64,000 nucleotides of DNA from Bimuria novae-zelandiae CBS 107.79 (lineage: Eukaryota > Ascomycota > Dothideomycetes > Pleosporales > Didymosphaeriaceae), in assembly GCA_010015655.1 (NCBI GenBank), contig ML976665.1, forward strand, positions 595,736 through 659,735, in the 5' to 3' direction. Both the position numbers and the translations under genes were made by a program. Below are positions 1 through 12,190 of this stretch, one piece after another; position 1 is the stretch's first letter; each line of letters starts with the position of its first letter. The notes beneath the pieces are model-generated. The model did not search any database, was not told where the DNA came from, and saw only the letters and a list, made by a program, of their open reading frames with translations.

Positions 1-1010
1 TTTAAATTTAGTATTTAATTTTACTAATCTGCTTATTTATAGGCTTATTATAAAACTTATAAAAAGCTTCTCCTTAAAGCGCGTACTAAAGGCTATTACA
101 CTTTATAGGTTTTTATTAATACTAGCTATTTACTCTATATAGGTACTTATAGCCCATATTAGGAGTGCGTCCTTTAAGCGTAGCGTATATACTTATGTGC
201 TTAGTTATTTAGCTAAGCTGCGCGAGCTAGCAAGCATATACTTTTAGAGATAAAGTTATTATTACGCCTAGTTATAATAGGTTATTAAGCTTTTTTTAAG
301 CCTACTTATAGTTATATTATAATACTAAGTATAGGAAATCTTTTATTAGTAGCGTACCTTGTATCTTTAAGAGATTTAAAAGCACAGCATTGGCGTGTGC
401 GCGATTCTATTTAGATAGCCATTTAGTCGTGTCTATTATTCTGCCGCTCTGTAAACGTAGGGTGACCTCTTTATATATATGTCGTACCTCCTTCTTTTAA
501 TTATTATTACTTAAGTAAAAATTATTTTTAAGTTTTCTAATTAGCGTCTGCAGCGTTTACTACTTACTTAATTATAGTACTATAAGCTCTAGCCTTTATA
601 AATTTATTATAGTATAAACCTAGTTTTAAAGATCTTAAAAATTTATTATAAGCTAATTATAAATAGTAGAGCCTAGCGTAAAGCGCTCAAGCTATTATAT
701 ATAAAGCTTAAGACGTTTTAAAATTACTAAAAAGGGAAGTTAAAGAGTCTTAAAAGCTATTTATACAATTGGAAAGAAGAAAACATTTACACTAGCACCT
801 ATACACGTTAATGTAATAATATTTACGCTATTAACGCTATTATCGCGTAAACACTAAATTATTAAAATACTAAGTAGATATTTATAATCTTAATTACTAG
901 TAATTATCTACAGACCTCAAAAGCCTCTTTACTAAAAACGTTTATAATAATAGCTTCTATATAGAGCATTATAGATTTATATTATTAACGTCGCGATTAT
1001 GTTCGGGTTG
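1..1010 (+). pseudogene. RIP-degraded Ty1/Copia retrotransposon C-terminal remnant
   Basis: This AT-rich block is saturated with TpA and has no usable ORF. Near 850-1000 a plus-strand conceptual translation, broken by stops, retains the order of a Copia RNase H C-terminus: a K-Y-x-D-I-like segment, then an L-F-T-K-N segment, then a short S-F-Y-x-E-H-like tail. This fits the usual 'hVDIR ... LADxFTK' end of Copia polyproteins. No LTR could be placed on either side, and the element continues off the left edge. I infer a RIP-mutated fragment; the family assignment rests on a short degenerate match. Confidence 0.4.
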
Positions 1011-1076
1011 CGCATTAAGTAATGTTGCGCACTGACTGCCGATACTAGGCTGGTTAAATAGGTTGGGTCACACAGG

Positions 1077-1147
1077 GGAATTAATAGGGGGACTACCACT
1101 TTTACTAGTGACACCATCCTGACTAAGCGTTACTATAACTAAGCCGC
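1077..1147. repeat. Left copy of ~71-bp inverted repeat (partner 5091-5163)
   Basis: It reads as the reverse complement of 5091-5163 over about 71 bp with about ten differences. Most of these are G-to-A or C-to-T in this left copy, as RIP produces. The pair encloses about 4.1 kb and probably represents the terminal inverted repeats of a DNA transposon that later received other insertions. No target-site duplication could be recognised. Confidence 0.6.
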
Positions 1148-3414
1148 CAACGCGCACCATCGCGCTCCTAATAATATAAATAGAGGGTTAATATATAAAG
1201 GCGCAATTACTCGATATATTTAAAATATAATTTATTAGATTAAGTAAGGAGATTAGTAAAATTAAAAGCTAATTTCAAATATATTAATAAAAAGTATTAT
1301 TCACTAAGCTTAAGTATAAGGGGTAGGTAGTAGATTCCTTTTTTAGTTTTTTTAAGAAATATTAAAGCATAGATTATGATAAGCCTATAAGTAAGTAAGC
1401 TTTTACTAGCTAGGCACTATAATCCTATAGCTACTTATTTTTTTATTTATATATGCAGGTACTCGTGCGGGTTACTTTATAAGGAAATAATTACTTTTAA
1501 ACATTTATTAAAGCTTTATAGTGAAAGTATACTACTACTCTTTTATTTACCTTTCTTTTTAAAACTCTATATAAACTAGTTGCCTAAACTAATTACCTAG
1601 TATACTAAAGATCTAAGCTAGACACTTTTTAAGCTCTACGCGTAAGTTCGCCACCTTTTATACTTTAACTTACTACTTAACTCTTTTTACTATACTTTAA
1701 AAGCTAAAAGGTATATTATAAAAACTCGCTAGCTCTTAGCTAGAACTTTATTATATAAGCTAAAATTAAGCTAAGTAGCTAAGTAGCTAAGCACGTGATC
1801 CCCCTAACTTTATAAATAGCTAGGCGTCTTAGTAGAACTTCTACTCTTTAATAGACTTTGTTTACGAGCTCCCTGATCGTTGTGACTATGCGCCATAATT
1901 AGGCTAATAGAGTTGTTCTTATAGCCTATTTAAACTTATTATGCTACTAAACTAGGAGAATAATAGCGGTCTTTAAGAACTTGCGAATAATATTAATAAA
2001 AAGCGTCTTACTAGTAAATATAAAAATAAAATATAGTCTTAAGTAAGTTCCGCAGTAAGAGTATTAAGCTACTTTTTAATACTCTTTTTTATAAGCTTAA
2101 TTACTAATAAGATATTAACTAAAACATTAGTAATCTAGTGCTTTATAGCAGTATGCGCTCCCTCTACTCGTAAGGTTATAGTATTTCCTAGGTGCAGCCA
2201 CTATTGGGACCATGCCACCACACATTTCTCTTAATATACAAGCTATATCTTATTTAAGTAGTAGAATGCATGCTACTTATCGATAAGGAACGCCTCTATC
2301 TCGCTTCTACCTTATTTATAGGGTCCCTCTATATGTTCTGTATAAATCTTAATCTAGTAGCTAAAAAAGTTATTATACTCCTTATTTATTAAGAATTCCT
2401 TCTTATAATTTGCTTAGACATTGTTATAAATATGTTATACACAAAGAAGATACAGAAACTAAGGGACTTTATTACTAAGTATAGGTAGAATATATTATCT
2501 TAGTCTATATATAGTATAAGAGATTTAATAGGTAGCTTAAAAAGTAAAAGAAAAGAGCGTAAAGCCTATAAGTAGCTTTTAGCTTTTTCGTCTTATATAA
2601 AATAAAATATAATTTATAAGCTAGCATTTATTAAAGCGACACTAATAATATAAAGTAAAAGTATGCAGTATTAGTTTATCTTATTAATATACTTATGGAG
2701 GAATGCCCTATTATATTTATTAATAAACTTAATTAACCCCTTATACCTAAATATAAGAAATATAATATATTTACTACTATTATATTATAGTTTATGTTCC
2801 TAGCTTCCTTTTTTTCTAGAGCTAATTTATTAAGTATTTTACTAGTGATTTCCTTTCTAATTACTTAATACGCTTAGCTATACGTATATTATAGATATCG
2901 CGATAAGTAAAAATCGTAAAAAAGTTCTTATCTCGTAAAATAGCTTTAATAGCTTATAGTTTAATATTAAGTTTAAATAGTCAAGTAATCTTTACCCTTT
3001 ATTTAGCTATAAATTTTCGCGTGTGTAGATATACTACTAAATTATTAGCTTTATATATATATTACAGGTTTTTTATTTAAAGATTTTAAGTTCTATTACT
3101 GCGGTGCACACTATAAAGCAAAAAAAAAAATTAATTTATTATATTAAGAATTTTTTACGCTTAGAACTATTAGGTGTATTAATTTAATTATAATATTTCC
3201 TATTAAAATTATAGCTTAATATTATATTTTTACTTGCGGTTAAGGGTTAAATTATAAAAATATAGTCATAATTAAGAGTACAGTATTATATAAAAGAAAT
3301 AAGTGCTTCTTAGTTAAGATAAGTAGATTTAGAAGGAGGTTCCATAATAGTGTTATTTCTAGTAGAGTGTGTAGTAACAGGAATATAAATGGTTATTACT
3401 AGGATGCTATGCGG
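1148..3414. other. AT-rich, RIP-like gene-free stretch
   Basis: About 2.3 kb of TpA-saturated sequence with stops in all frames. A few less mutated patches (for example around 1790-1920 and 2150-2230) may be remnants of the element bounded by the 1077/5163 inverted repeats. I could not assign a protein to them. Confidence 0.5.
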
Positions 3415-5081
3415 CACCAGGTGGCGAGCTAATTCGTGATCGGTTTATGTAAGCACAACCGCCAAATTTTGTTTTCCTATAGTAATCACTATACAAAGTC
3501 GAAATTCTAAGGTTCTTAACGCATATTAACTTAATTTTAAGGCTAAACTTAATTTTAAAGCTTAAATCTGACGCGTAGAGCTCAGATTTAGTGTTAAGAT
3601 CTCAGGATCTCTACAGTATGTAGGATATGTATAGTATATTCACCAGCGTTGTGAGCGTATCTTCTCGCCGCCAGTTTCTATAAGCCTTTGGCAGCGATCT
3701 AGCATCTCCTCGATAAGCTCCCTGATCTCATTGATAGAGATCTCATCCCATATTTGCCGTAGTATATCCTTGAGGTGTTTTGTAGTCCCATCCCAAGGCG
3801 TCTCACCTTCACATGGCTTGTGGAGACGCCTTTTGGCCTTTTCTTTAAGGATGAGCCAGCATCCTTCTGTAGGATTGAGATCTGGTGACCTCCCTGGGTA
3901 TATAAGGAGCCGCACTCCTTAAGATATCTTAAATATACGCGCAACATTATGTTTTAATTTTATACTATATAATAGGTTATTATCTTCTTATAAAATAAAA
4001 TATTTATAAGGATTACAAGTGCGCGCGTTGTTAAGGATCTTAATATACGTAGGTAGTACATGCTCTGTATAGTAGGCTTGCGTTATATAGTTCCCCTAAG
4101 GATCTACATTGACTTTGGGAGGCTTATGAGCCTCCTATTCTTGTACGCGCTTTTCGTACTGCTAAGAGGACTTATACATTCTTTTGCAAGGTTTCGGCGG
4201 AGGCTTAATAACTATAGGTATCTCTTTATCGTTATTATAAAAGTAGAGCTCTAATTTAAAGTCCTAGTTAATATAGGTGTATATATATAAAACCTAACCT
4301 TTAAAAGCACTCTAAAGCTATATATTAATAACTTTTTTATATTATTTTTACTACCCGCGTTAACGCAGCTAATAAGGCTTTTAAAAATATTTATATAAGT
4401 TAAAATAAACCTTATTAGTAAAGAAAACTTACTCCTAGTAACTTATAATAGGTAAATTTTTATTTTACTAGCTATACTATACGCGCGTAGCTTTATTAGT
4501 ATTTATTAAAAAATTACTATAAGGCGCTATATATATATAAGCGTTAAGTTATTAATTAAAATTATATTATAACTAACGCTTAGAGAGCTTAACGCTATAC
4601 TTTTTAGCTTAATAAGTAAGTAGGTATTAATTATAAGGATTCTTCTTAGGCTCTGCTATATATTTAAGAACTTATATAGGCGTTTAAAAAGCTCTTTTAA
4701 GCTTATTATTATTAAGCTTAGCTAAAGGCTTACGTATACGCTTTTACGCAATCTCTATACCTAGCTTATATTATTAACACCTCTAACGTTTGCCTATAGC
4801 CTTAGAGATTTAAAATAGCTTATTAATATTATTAATAGTCTTGCTATTCGCCCAGTGGCTATAATAGTATAAGTAGGCTAATTTTATAGGCATAGTATAT
4901 TAAATATTAAGTTTAAAGTATTTAGGTATTTATAGCACGTTAATTAAGCTACTTATTATAGGAATTAGATAAGATTTAGGTAATTAGTGTAAGGGTGAAG
5001 TTTTGTTATAGATAGAGGGGCTGTTATTGATAGCTAGTGCTGCTTACGTACACCGATCACGAATTAGCTCGCCACCTGGTG
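3415..5081 (-). mobile_element. Degenerate Tc1/mariner-type DNA transposon
   Basis: The block is bounded by a ~40-bp inverted repeat: 3415-3456 matches the reverse complement of about 5041-5081, including the shared core AGCTAATTCGTGATCGG. At about 1.67 kb it has the usual size of a Tc1/mariner element, and it carries a minus-strand transposase remnant. The right end abuts the right copy of the longer inverted repeat (5091-5163), so the element probably inserted next to that end, or the two repeats are nested ends of a composite. The body is heavily RIP-mutated; no TA duplication is clear. Confidence 0.65.
3640..4960 (-). pseudogene. Tc1/mariner transposase remnant (DDE superfamily)
   Basis: The last 91 codons (3640-3915) are intact and encode the classical C-terminal block with PGRSPDLNPTEGCW, which contains the third catalytic acidic residue, followed by a charged helical tail. 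Further upstream on the same strand a stop-interrupted translation still shows an E-D-N-N motif (second catalytic Asp, normally Q-[ED]-D-N in this family) and a lysine/proline-rich linker at about 4030-4260. Only the 3' end escaped heavy C-to-T mutation. The 5' limit is a guess from element size. It cannot encode a functional enzyme. Confidence 0.7.
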
Positions 5082-5090
5082 GCGGAGCCG

Positions 5091-5163
5091 GCGGCTTAGT
5101 CATGGTGACGCTTAGTTAGGGTAGTGCCACTAGTGAAAGTGGTGGTCCCCCTATCAATTCCCG
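5091..5163. repeat. Right copy of ~71-bp inverted repeat (partner 1077-1147)
   Basis: This copy keeps GC-rich sequence where the left copy has A or T, so it appears to be close to the pre-RIP state. See the entry for the left copy. Confidence 0.6.
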
Positions 5164-5222
5164 TCGCACAGACAATATCGGGATCTGACTAAGCAAAACA
5201 CCAAAATTCGAAATACTAACCA

Positions 5223-5487
5223 TTTATAACTTTTTAAATATACTAGCCATGCTTATGCAAATTGAATATAGGGTGTATAGTAGCTATAATATATTAAAAT
5301 TTTAAAAGATCACAAAGAATATTCGGTTAGTAATTTAAGAAAAACTTAGTTTTTTCCACTAAAACGTTAATTACGTAATAATAAAAATATTAATCATAGA
5401 TCTTTTAAAATAATATAGTACCTTAAAATACTATACACCTTATATTGAATTTGCATAAGTATGGCTACTATATTTAAAAGTTATAAA
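5223..5487. repeat. 265-bp foldback / MITE-like element
   Basis: The two halves are long inverted repeats. 5223-5315 (beginning TTTATAACTTTTTAAATATA) pairs with the reverse complement of about 5395-5487, including the shared block around CTTATGCAAATT. There is no coding capacity. The structure is that of a non-autonomous MITE or foldback element. A target duplication is not obvious. It lies just upstream of the first intact gene. Confidence 0.6.
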
Positions 5488-5624
5488 GGGGTTTAATTTT
5501 GAATTTTGGTCTTCCTGGAAGGAACTAAAAGCGTTTTTCTTAGTAACATTTGGATTACACCCACTTCGTTGATACAGCGGGTCCACTTACTCCTACCCGA
5601 CTTGTGCGCGCGTCGTTGATCATC

Positions 5625-6287
5625 ATGCCTGCACCTCCAACAACCAGATCTCCCTGCAGCTTCCTCACCATACCACGGGAACTCCGGGATATCGTCTACG
5701 CACAAGTTCTCACGCTCCCAAGCCCTCTCTACCTCTACCAAGAACCACACTCTCCCGTAGCCCTGTTCGCGCCCGACAAACCGAAAAACCAGTTTTCTCT
5801 CCTTTTTACGAACCGCCAGATTTGTCGCAAAGCTGCTAAAATGCTATGCTCAACAAATGAATTCTTCCTCCTCGGAACTGCAGAGACTCAACACGATCTC
5901 CTCGAGCACCTCCTCAATGGTATAGGGGTGACAAACGCGTCGTTTATCTCTTGCCTTTGTATAAGTTTTTTATTCGTTCATATAGAGGAAGAAGGTCAAA
6001 TGCCACGTCGTACCGTCAAGGACGACAGCATGCGGACTATCCAGCTTATTCGGGAGAATTGCACCAAGTTGTCCGTTTTAGAGATGGACATTGATAGCAA
6101 GAGTTCTTATCTTTTTAAGCAGTCGACGACGGTGGTGACGGAAGCTTTGTCGGTGATAAACACACCTCTGAAAGACATACAGTCACTCATTCAAATCAAA
6201 GCGCGGGTCGTGGTCCGCGAAGGCGGCCCAACGGCTGAGACAAGACGGTGGATGCATGAGCCTGGATGGGAGGTTACCGATGACTGA
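5625..6287 (+). CDS. Small F-box-like / fungal 'PRELRD' protein
   Basis: An uninterrupted 220-residue product if the ATG at 5625 is used; an in-frame ATG at 5550 would add 25 residues but lies in AT-poor upstream sequence with no family resemblance. Residues about 12-40 contain L-T-I-P-R-E-L-R-D-I-V-Y, the hallmark of a large fungal family of short F-box-like/2EXR-type proteins, followed by the F-T-N-R-Q-I-C-R-x-A segment typical of the same family. The rest is a mixed alpha/beta region of unknown fold. Such proteins are often encoded in lineage-specific multi-gene families; the role, possibly substrate recognition or only a degenerate domain, is not known. No intron is needed. It is the first gene after the transposon block. 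Confidence 0.6.
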   Translation: MPAPPTTRSPCSFLTIPRELRDIVYAQVLTLPSPLYLYQEPHSPVALFAPDKPKNQFSLLFTNRQICRKAAKMLCSTNEFFLLGTAETQHDLLEHLLNGIGVTNASFISCLCISFLFVHIEEEGQMPRRTVKDDSMRTIQLIRENCTKLSVLEMDIDSKSSYLFKQSTTVVTEALSVINTPLKDIQSLIQIKARVVVREGGPTAETRRWMHEPGWEVTDD

Positions 6288-8491
6288 AAACCGGAATCAT
6301 GATAGTCCTGATCATTTTGCAATTGGGATACATGCGCAGCGCAGACTACAGTCATCCGAAACTTAAACCGCGAATTCTCGCGTTTCGTGGTCTCCAGAGA
6401 ATCTTCACGTATTAGCATTCTTGGACCCGCAGGCATTTTCTAGGCAGCTGCTCCCCAGAAAATGAAGTCGTCCAGTTGCATACGCTCTTCGCCCCGAACC
6501 AAAACTCTTTAAGAGAGGGTCTTCAATGGATTGGATTATCCAAGCACCAGACCAAGCCTCGAATGAAAACCCGTAATCTCTCAACTCCAGAGCTACCCTA
6601 CTATCACTGCCCCCATCTACCTACAGATCAACTAGGTAATATTTAAATACCACTCACCTAGAAGATCCTCCTGTGCTAGGGCGATTAAAATTGTCACATG
6701 GGAACGCTGATCAAGACACCATCTCGAGTGGATAGTAATAAGTTATGTTTAGATTGAGGAAAATGCAGGCTCGAACTCAGGTATGTCTCAGTTCCAGAGA
6801 TGGGCCGTGGAAAAGCTAATTTTTGTACTAACTTTTCTTGTATCGTCTCGAACGACCTGAATAAATTATGCGACGCACAACAACCAAGAATCGCAACGAT
6901 GATTACAGCAGCAGAAGTTTTTGTGCTAAAAAGTGCCTTTTCTGCGTACCCACGGCCCTTGTCCTTCCGCCACCCTTGAAACCCCTTCTCAGTGACATCT
7001 ATGACTTCCAAGCTCTCGAAAATTTAGTAAAATTTCGATCCTTTATCTTTACCGCAAGTCAGGAATACGGCACCAGCCACAGCATCTAAATGCCATCTGC
7101 TTTTCACACGACACTGCGCCAACCGGTGCGTGCAAGTCGGGTAGGGAAAAGTGGACCCACCTTAGCACTCTAGAGGATCGGATCTGGTTCACAACACACA
7201 GATTTTCTTAATCAATTAACTGTATAGATGCAACATTCCACATTTCTTCATGAGACTCCGTCAACCCCCTCGCACTCACAAGCACGCTTTAGGCAATCAC
7301 TCAACAGGATCTTTGGACCCACATCTTGCGATGCTCCTAAGGTCTCTCTCAACCCAACCCCCTTCATCGGCAGATACAAACCAACACGACCAGTAACAAA
7401 GACTGGCCAAGCCCACTCATTCCCTTAATCACTTGCTCTAACATACCACAACTTACCCCAAAGCTGCTTCAACCCCACATCTCCTTCTCCACTTCCACCC
7501 CCTCCCGCCCACCCACGCAGCCATCAAAATTCACAAACGCAATAAACCCGCCCCCACCTTCCGCGCAGACTGAAAACGCGCTGTCCTCCCACTAGCTACC
7601 TTATACGCCTCTGTGGCGTGCTAGGCACCAACCAAAGCCCTAAACAGCGCAGCGCAGCGAATCTGAGATCTTCAGATTTTAGTACAGAGTAGCAGCTTAG
7701 GATCCGACAGCAATCTCCTCCACGAGCCTTCTTGGTACGACGGATATTTAGGTAGCGATTGCCAGCCCGGTGGAGAGTGGTCGTGCGTGTGCGACGTCTG
7801 GTACGTGTGAAAGCTTTGGAGTAAAGCTATAGTCCTGAATTTATAGGTTAACCTGGGAAAGAAGTAGAGTTGGGGCACAGTAATGATGGCGCTCTAGAGT
7901 TCGTTACGAAGTTCGCTTCTTGTTGCTTAGTTGAGATAATGTTGAGATCCGGTCCTCTGGATATGTGCGACTGTGAAGGGTGTGGAAGGTCTGTCGTGTG
8001 GCGGTGGAGGCGTGTGGGGTGTAGGTCGGGCTTCGGAGAGTGAAGGTGCAGTACAGGTTAAAGCGGTAGATACTACACAATTCAACATTGCAAGAAGAGT
8101 TTCGTCAGATTTACGGTTGTGTAAGGAGAAGTTAGAGCCGCATTGTTTTTGGCTGCAAAGAACTAGTTTGTATTCATACAATATGGGGAGAGAGACACGA
8201 GATAGTACAATGTATGATTGGTTAAGGGCCGTGAGGATGCCTTCGTTCGAAAAGGCAAAGGCTAAAACATCCATTTTAGGAAAAGAGACAGTTGGTCTGT
8301 AAACGTGATGTTTTACAAGGATACAATCAGTGGTAGTAAGAGATTTATGTAATAAACAACTCCGTAATAGTTGCTCCGAGCTTGTGCGGGAGTGGCGAAC
8401 CTTGAACTACAGAGAGACATAACCCAAAGAGGAAGAAATCAGATAGCCGTACGCGAAAACGAGATCCGAGAAAGTCGATCTACAGCGGATG
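6288..8491. other. Intergenic, no supported gene
   Basis: About 2.2 kb with only short overlapping reading frames in several directions and no recognisable domain or splice structure. Sequence composition is ordinary. I see pyrimidine-rich stretches around 7430-7560 but nothing I can call a promoter with confidence. Confidence 0.5.
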
Positions 8492-10061
8492 TTACCTCAT
8501 TCGGACCGAAATGAATCGTACAAATGTAATAATGCCCACCATCACTACCACGAGCACGCCGAGGCCCGCACTCAGAATCTTTACGCCCAAACCAACACTC
8601 TTGAACATGCCAACAAGCAATGAGCTTAGGATCAACATCCAAGGAATAAGAATCATGGTCAGGAGAAGTCCGATCAGAGCCGCTCGTAGGGTCGGTTCAG
8701 TCTCAATGAATTTCCTCAAGTTTTGAGAGCCCTTGCGTACCAGAACCAGTACCCCAACGATGAGGGTGGTAAGTGTTGCCAAGAGTAAGATGACGCCGAA
8801 GAAGTAAAGTAGATAACCCAGGTCTGCGAAACGCGTCTGCATGCTCAAGATCGACGACGCAAGTGACAACGGCAGGAAAATGGCGGCTAGCAGACTCAGA
8901 AGTTGGAGATGAGAGGATTCGTAGCGCGCGCGACCGAACTCAAGGAGCTTCAAGCGAGATTCAAGTCGCTGCGAGAAGGCGGCCGAATTCTTTTCAATCT
9001 CAGCGCAGAGACCACGAACTTCAATAAGTAGCATACGACACGCTTCCCGATCCACGAAGTCATGTTTCAAGGTGTTTGAGAAAGGACCGACTGCTGTGAG
9101 GAATACTGAAATTGAACGGTTCATTTCGTCGCAATACATGGCATCTTTCAATATGGTCTTCCAGTCAACTTTTGTGAGCTCTGGCCTACTGGTGGTCTCA
9201 ACATCTTATAGAAAAGCATCTTGGCACCCGCTGAGTTCTAGAAGAGTTCGAGCAGAGCTGAGGAGGGCCGCATAACATATGCGTAGCATAATTAGTCGAT
9301 GTTGAAGTTTGCGGGTGAGTATAGTGCCGTCCACTCGAATTGCCCAGAAAGCGTCGTCGAGGAGACGGATAATATGGAACTGGCAGAATTTTTTGAGCCC
9401 TTCATCGTTGAAATAGGTGCTAATAGTTAAGACGGGATCTATTTAGTTGTAAGTTCCTTGGTCCAGTATGGCGGAAATGAAACCTGCTTTTTATTTGCAT
9501 GGAAACGGGACAAGTGGGCACGTAATCTTACAGAACATCTGGCCATCGCGTCCCAGCAGCACTGAATCTTCAGACGGCTTCGAAGAAGACCGGCAAGAAG
9601 CCCTCGGTGCCCACCAAAACTTGAGTATTGAAAAGCATAAATGAAGTCACGCCATCGGGGCATTTAGTCGTTTTTCAATGGGCTGCTAAGCGAGGTCCAA
9701 GTCCTGTCCGCACTAGCGTGCCAGAAATTGGAGAAAAGGTCTGCGAATCCCAATGCTTCTACGTGAGCCTCGAAGAAACTCTACTTCCATCAGTCCCCCT
9801 GAAAGACATAGAAACGGCAGATATTTGTTGAGTGGGTGGAATGCCATCAAGCGTCGTTTTCGCAGTGTTTATGTCGTGGCCATCTATATGCGATCGGAAA
9901 ATTGACGCTTGATCGGACGAAAACGAGATGTCAAACACGCAGAGAGATTGTCCAGAGAGCTTATTCCAGTCATCCATTGGACGACGGAAGAGTTCTGGGT
10001 TGTCCAATCGGATGTTGAAGAAACGGAGAGCCCTTATTGTGAGACTCAATTCTATAGTCAA
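8492..10061 (-). pseudogene. CorA-like fungal membrane protein, interrupted
   Basis: The 3' part (8492 up to about 9438) is one frame encoding a helical region, a coiled segment, then a hydrophobic cluster starting L-L-S-L-L-A-A-I-F-L-P-L-S-L, which matches the last-helix region of fungal CorA-like proteins. The canonical G-M-N that follows in true CorA magnesium transporters is absent (S-M-Q here), and three further hydrophobic segments follow. The frame is broken by TAA at 9206-9208. Upstream, an intron at about 9439-9531 joins to a segment ending G-R-D-G-Q-M-F, and an N-terminal-looking exon lies at 9759-10061. Without the TAA it would be a coherent multi-exon gene, so I call it a pseudogene; an assembly error is the alternative. 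The 5' end is unresolved. Confidence 0.5.
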
Positions 10062-10606
10062 GATGCGGCTCCAACAGTTGGGGGCGCTCGGAGGAGACAG
10101 AAGTTCGCGAGTGCGAGGAGGGGGACAGTCGGGTGCACAAGATTCAAGCTGGCGATCGCACCCTCACTGTAGACAAAGCAGCGTGCGCGTGAGAAAAGAC
10201 TGAAGCTGTCTGAGAAGGCTGAAAAGCATGTTCACCAAGCGCAACGCTGACATTGGGAGAATGACGCTCACGTGAGTGACATATAGGGGCGCCTGGAGCC
10301 TGCTGAAAATCTAGGCACGAATGACATTTCGCAACGCCCAAAGCACAAGGCATCGGGATGTCCATCAGGTGGATTCAATCGGCAAATAAGAACAGTAAAT
10401 TGAGCGAAAATACCTGTATCTTCAGCGTAGTGTTGGGTGAACAGGCAGAGCCAAAACGAGGCTCAAAAGGCGGGGAGCTCTTTGGCCGCCATCCCTCACG
10501 GAGCCTAACGCGGTTTGACACCACTAAACTTCGCTAGCTATTCACCGTGATGCGGCCCCAGTTGACGATCTATCATTCCCCGCATTATTGTTTACTATTA
10601 TTCACC

Positions 10607-12052
10607 ATGTATGCGTCACGATGGGCCCCAAAGCCCAAGGAAGAGAAGCCCGCTGAGCCTGCGCCTGCACCCGCAACACAGCAGACGGAGCCAGCTGTTC
10701 CCCCGGAACCGAAAGTCGATGACCCACCTCCACCCACGGAAACGTACGCGCCGCCACCGGTACGTGCAATCGAATTGTTACTTCGTTTTAAACATGCTCT
10801 TGCACCTCACCCTCCATGAGAATACCGTATTGACTTCACGCAGCCCGCAGATATGCCGTACGACTACAACTACGCCGACGCGTCTATCGACCCTTTTGCG
10901 CAGACGGCAGGGACGGACGACCTCTTCTTCGACGATGACTTCACTCCGATCGCCGAACCAGTCGTTGAGCCAGCGCCTGTAGAGATAGCACCACCGGAGC
11001 CTGTGCCCGACACAAAGATACCCGGGAGTGGCTTAAGCCAGTCGCAATTTGCGCCACGCGGCCCAGCGAACAGTGACCGGGGAGGGCGTGGGCGTGGTAG
11101 AGGTAGAGGACGCGGGCGGGGACGTGGTGGCATTCAGGCGCCAGAAGCACGAGAGACCAGGGAGAAACCAGCGCAGGAGAAAGATGCGACGAAGAACAGT
11201 GAAGCTGCGCCTGATGCGCCTGCTGCAACGACCACCACAGACACCACTGAAGCCCCATCAACGCCTGTCGCACCTAAAGAACCCAAGTCTGTACGCGGCG
11301 ATCGCACCCTGACGGGCGGCACACCCCGCGCGCGCCTCACTGAGGAAGAGATCAATGCCAAATTGGCGGCGATGAAGGCCAAGAACGAGGCACTTGCCAA
11401 CGCACACGCCCGCTCCGAAGCCGATGCGGCCAACTTCGAGGCCCGCGAAGCGCTCGCTGCACAGAAGAATGCCGAGCGCAAGAAGCAGCAGGCGGAGAAG
11501 CAGAAGGCAGAGCGCCAGAACCGGCAACAAATGATGGGAGAGCGAGAGAGGAATCGGCAGCGAAAACTCGACGCTCTTGGAGGCAGAGAGTGGGATCTAG
11601 AGAAGGACGGCGGCTTCGAAGGCACCGGCGAAGAGCGCAGGAGAGGCGCGGCTAGAGGCGCACACGGCGGCATATCAGGAATCACACGGACGGTCGGGGA
11701 GTCAGAGTACCAACACCAAGACCAAGACTACGCACCTGCATCGCGCGGTCGAGGCAGAGGCCGCGGAGGACGCGGCGGCAGAGGCAGTCGCGGCGACCAT
11801 CAAGGACCTTCCAAGAAACCCGAAGCTCAACTACCACCCACGGCGGCAGACTTCCCCGAACTTCCGTCCGCCTCTACAGCCACGAAGAAAGAGGGCGAGC
11901 CGGCCAAGAAACTCGACTTCCCCATCCGCACCAAGACCGACGACATCAAAACCACCGAGCTAGACCGGCCTGGCGTCAAGAAGCAGGAGTCATTCGGCCT
12001 GCCGTCACCGATGGCGGGGCGCAGCTGGGCAGACCAAGTGGATGACTCGTAG
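10607..12052 (+). CDS. RGG/RG-rich, probably RNA-binding protein
   Basis: Two exons, 10607-10759 and 10844-12052, flank an 84-nt phase-0 intron (GTACGT ... CACGCAG), giving 453 residues. Residues 1-51 are Pro/Glu-rich (start M-Y-A-S-R-W-A-P). An acidic, Phe-containing stretch follows. Then come a dense R-G repeat tract (about residues 130-147), an Ala/Thr-rich linker, a long Lys/Arg/Glu helix with A-E-R-K-K-Q-Q-A-E-K (about 245-290), and a second R-G-R-G-R-G-G cluster (about 345-365). The C-terminus contains D-F-P-E-L-P and ends S-W-A-D-Q-V-D-D-S. RGG/RG boxes typically bind RNA or G-quadruplexes and are arginine-methylated. I recognise a conserved fungal architecture but no named family. The start at 10607 was chosen because upstream codons are not coding-like. 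Confidence 0.8.
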
Positions 12053-12190
12053 TGCCACTCTTTGGGCTGTGTGAATGGATTTGCATAAGCATGTTGGAAA
12101 ACGAAGGAGATGTTAATACTATATAATTTGTATATGCGGCTTCAGGGCGGGCCTCGCTGGTGAGTGAGAGCCATCTATATTAATACCTCA

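Noticed and set aside
11134..11685. 183-codon minus-strand frame inside the RGG gene
   Set aside because: Antisense shadow of the Arg/Glu/Ala-rich coding sequence; low-complexity Ser/Arg/Ala composition.
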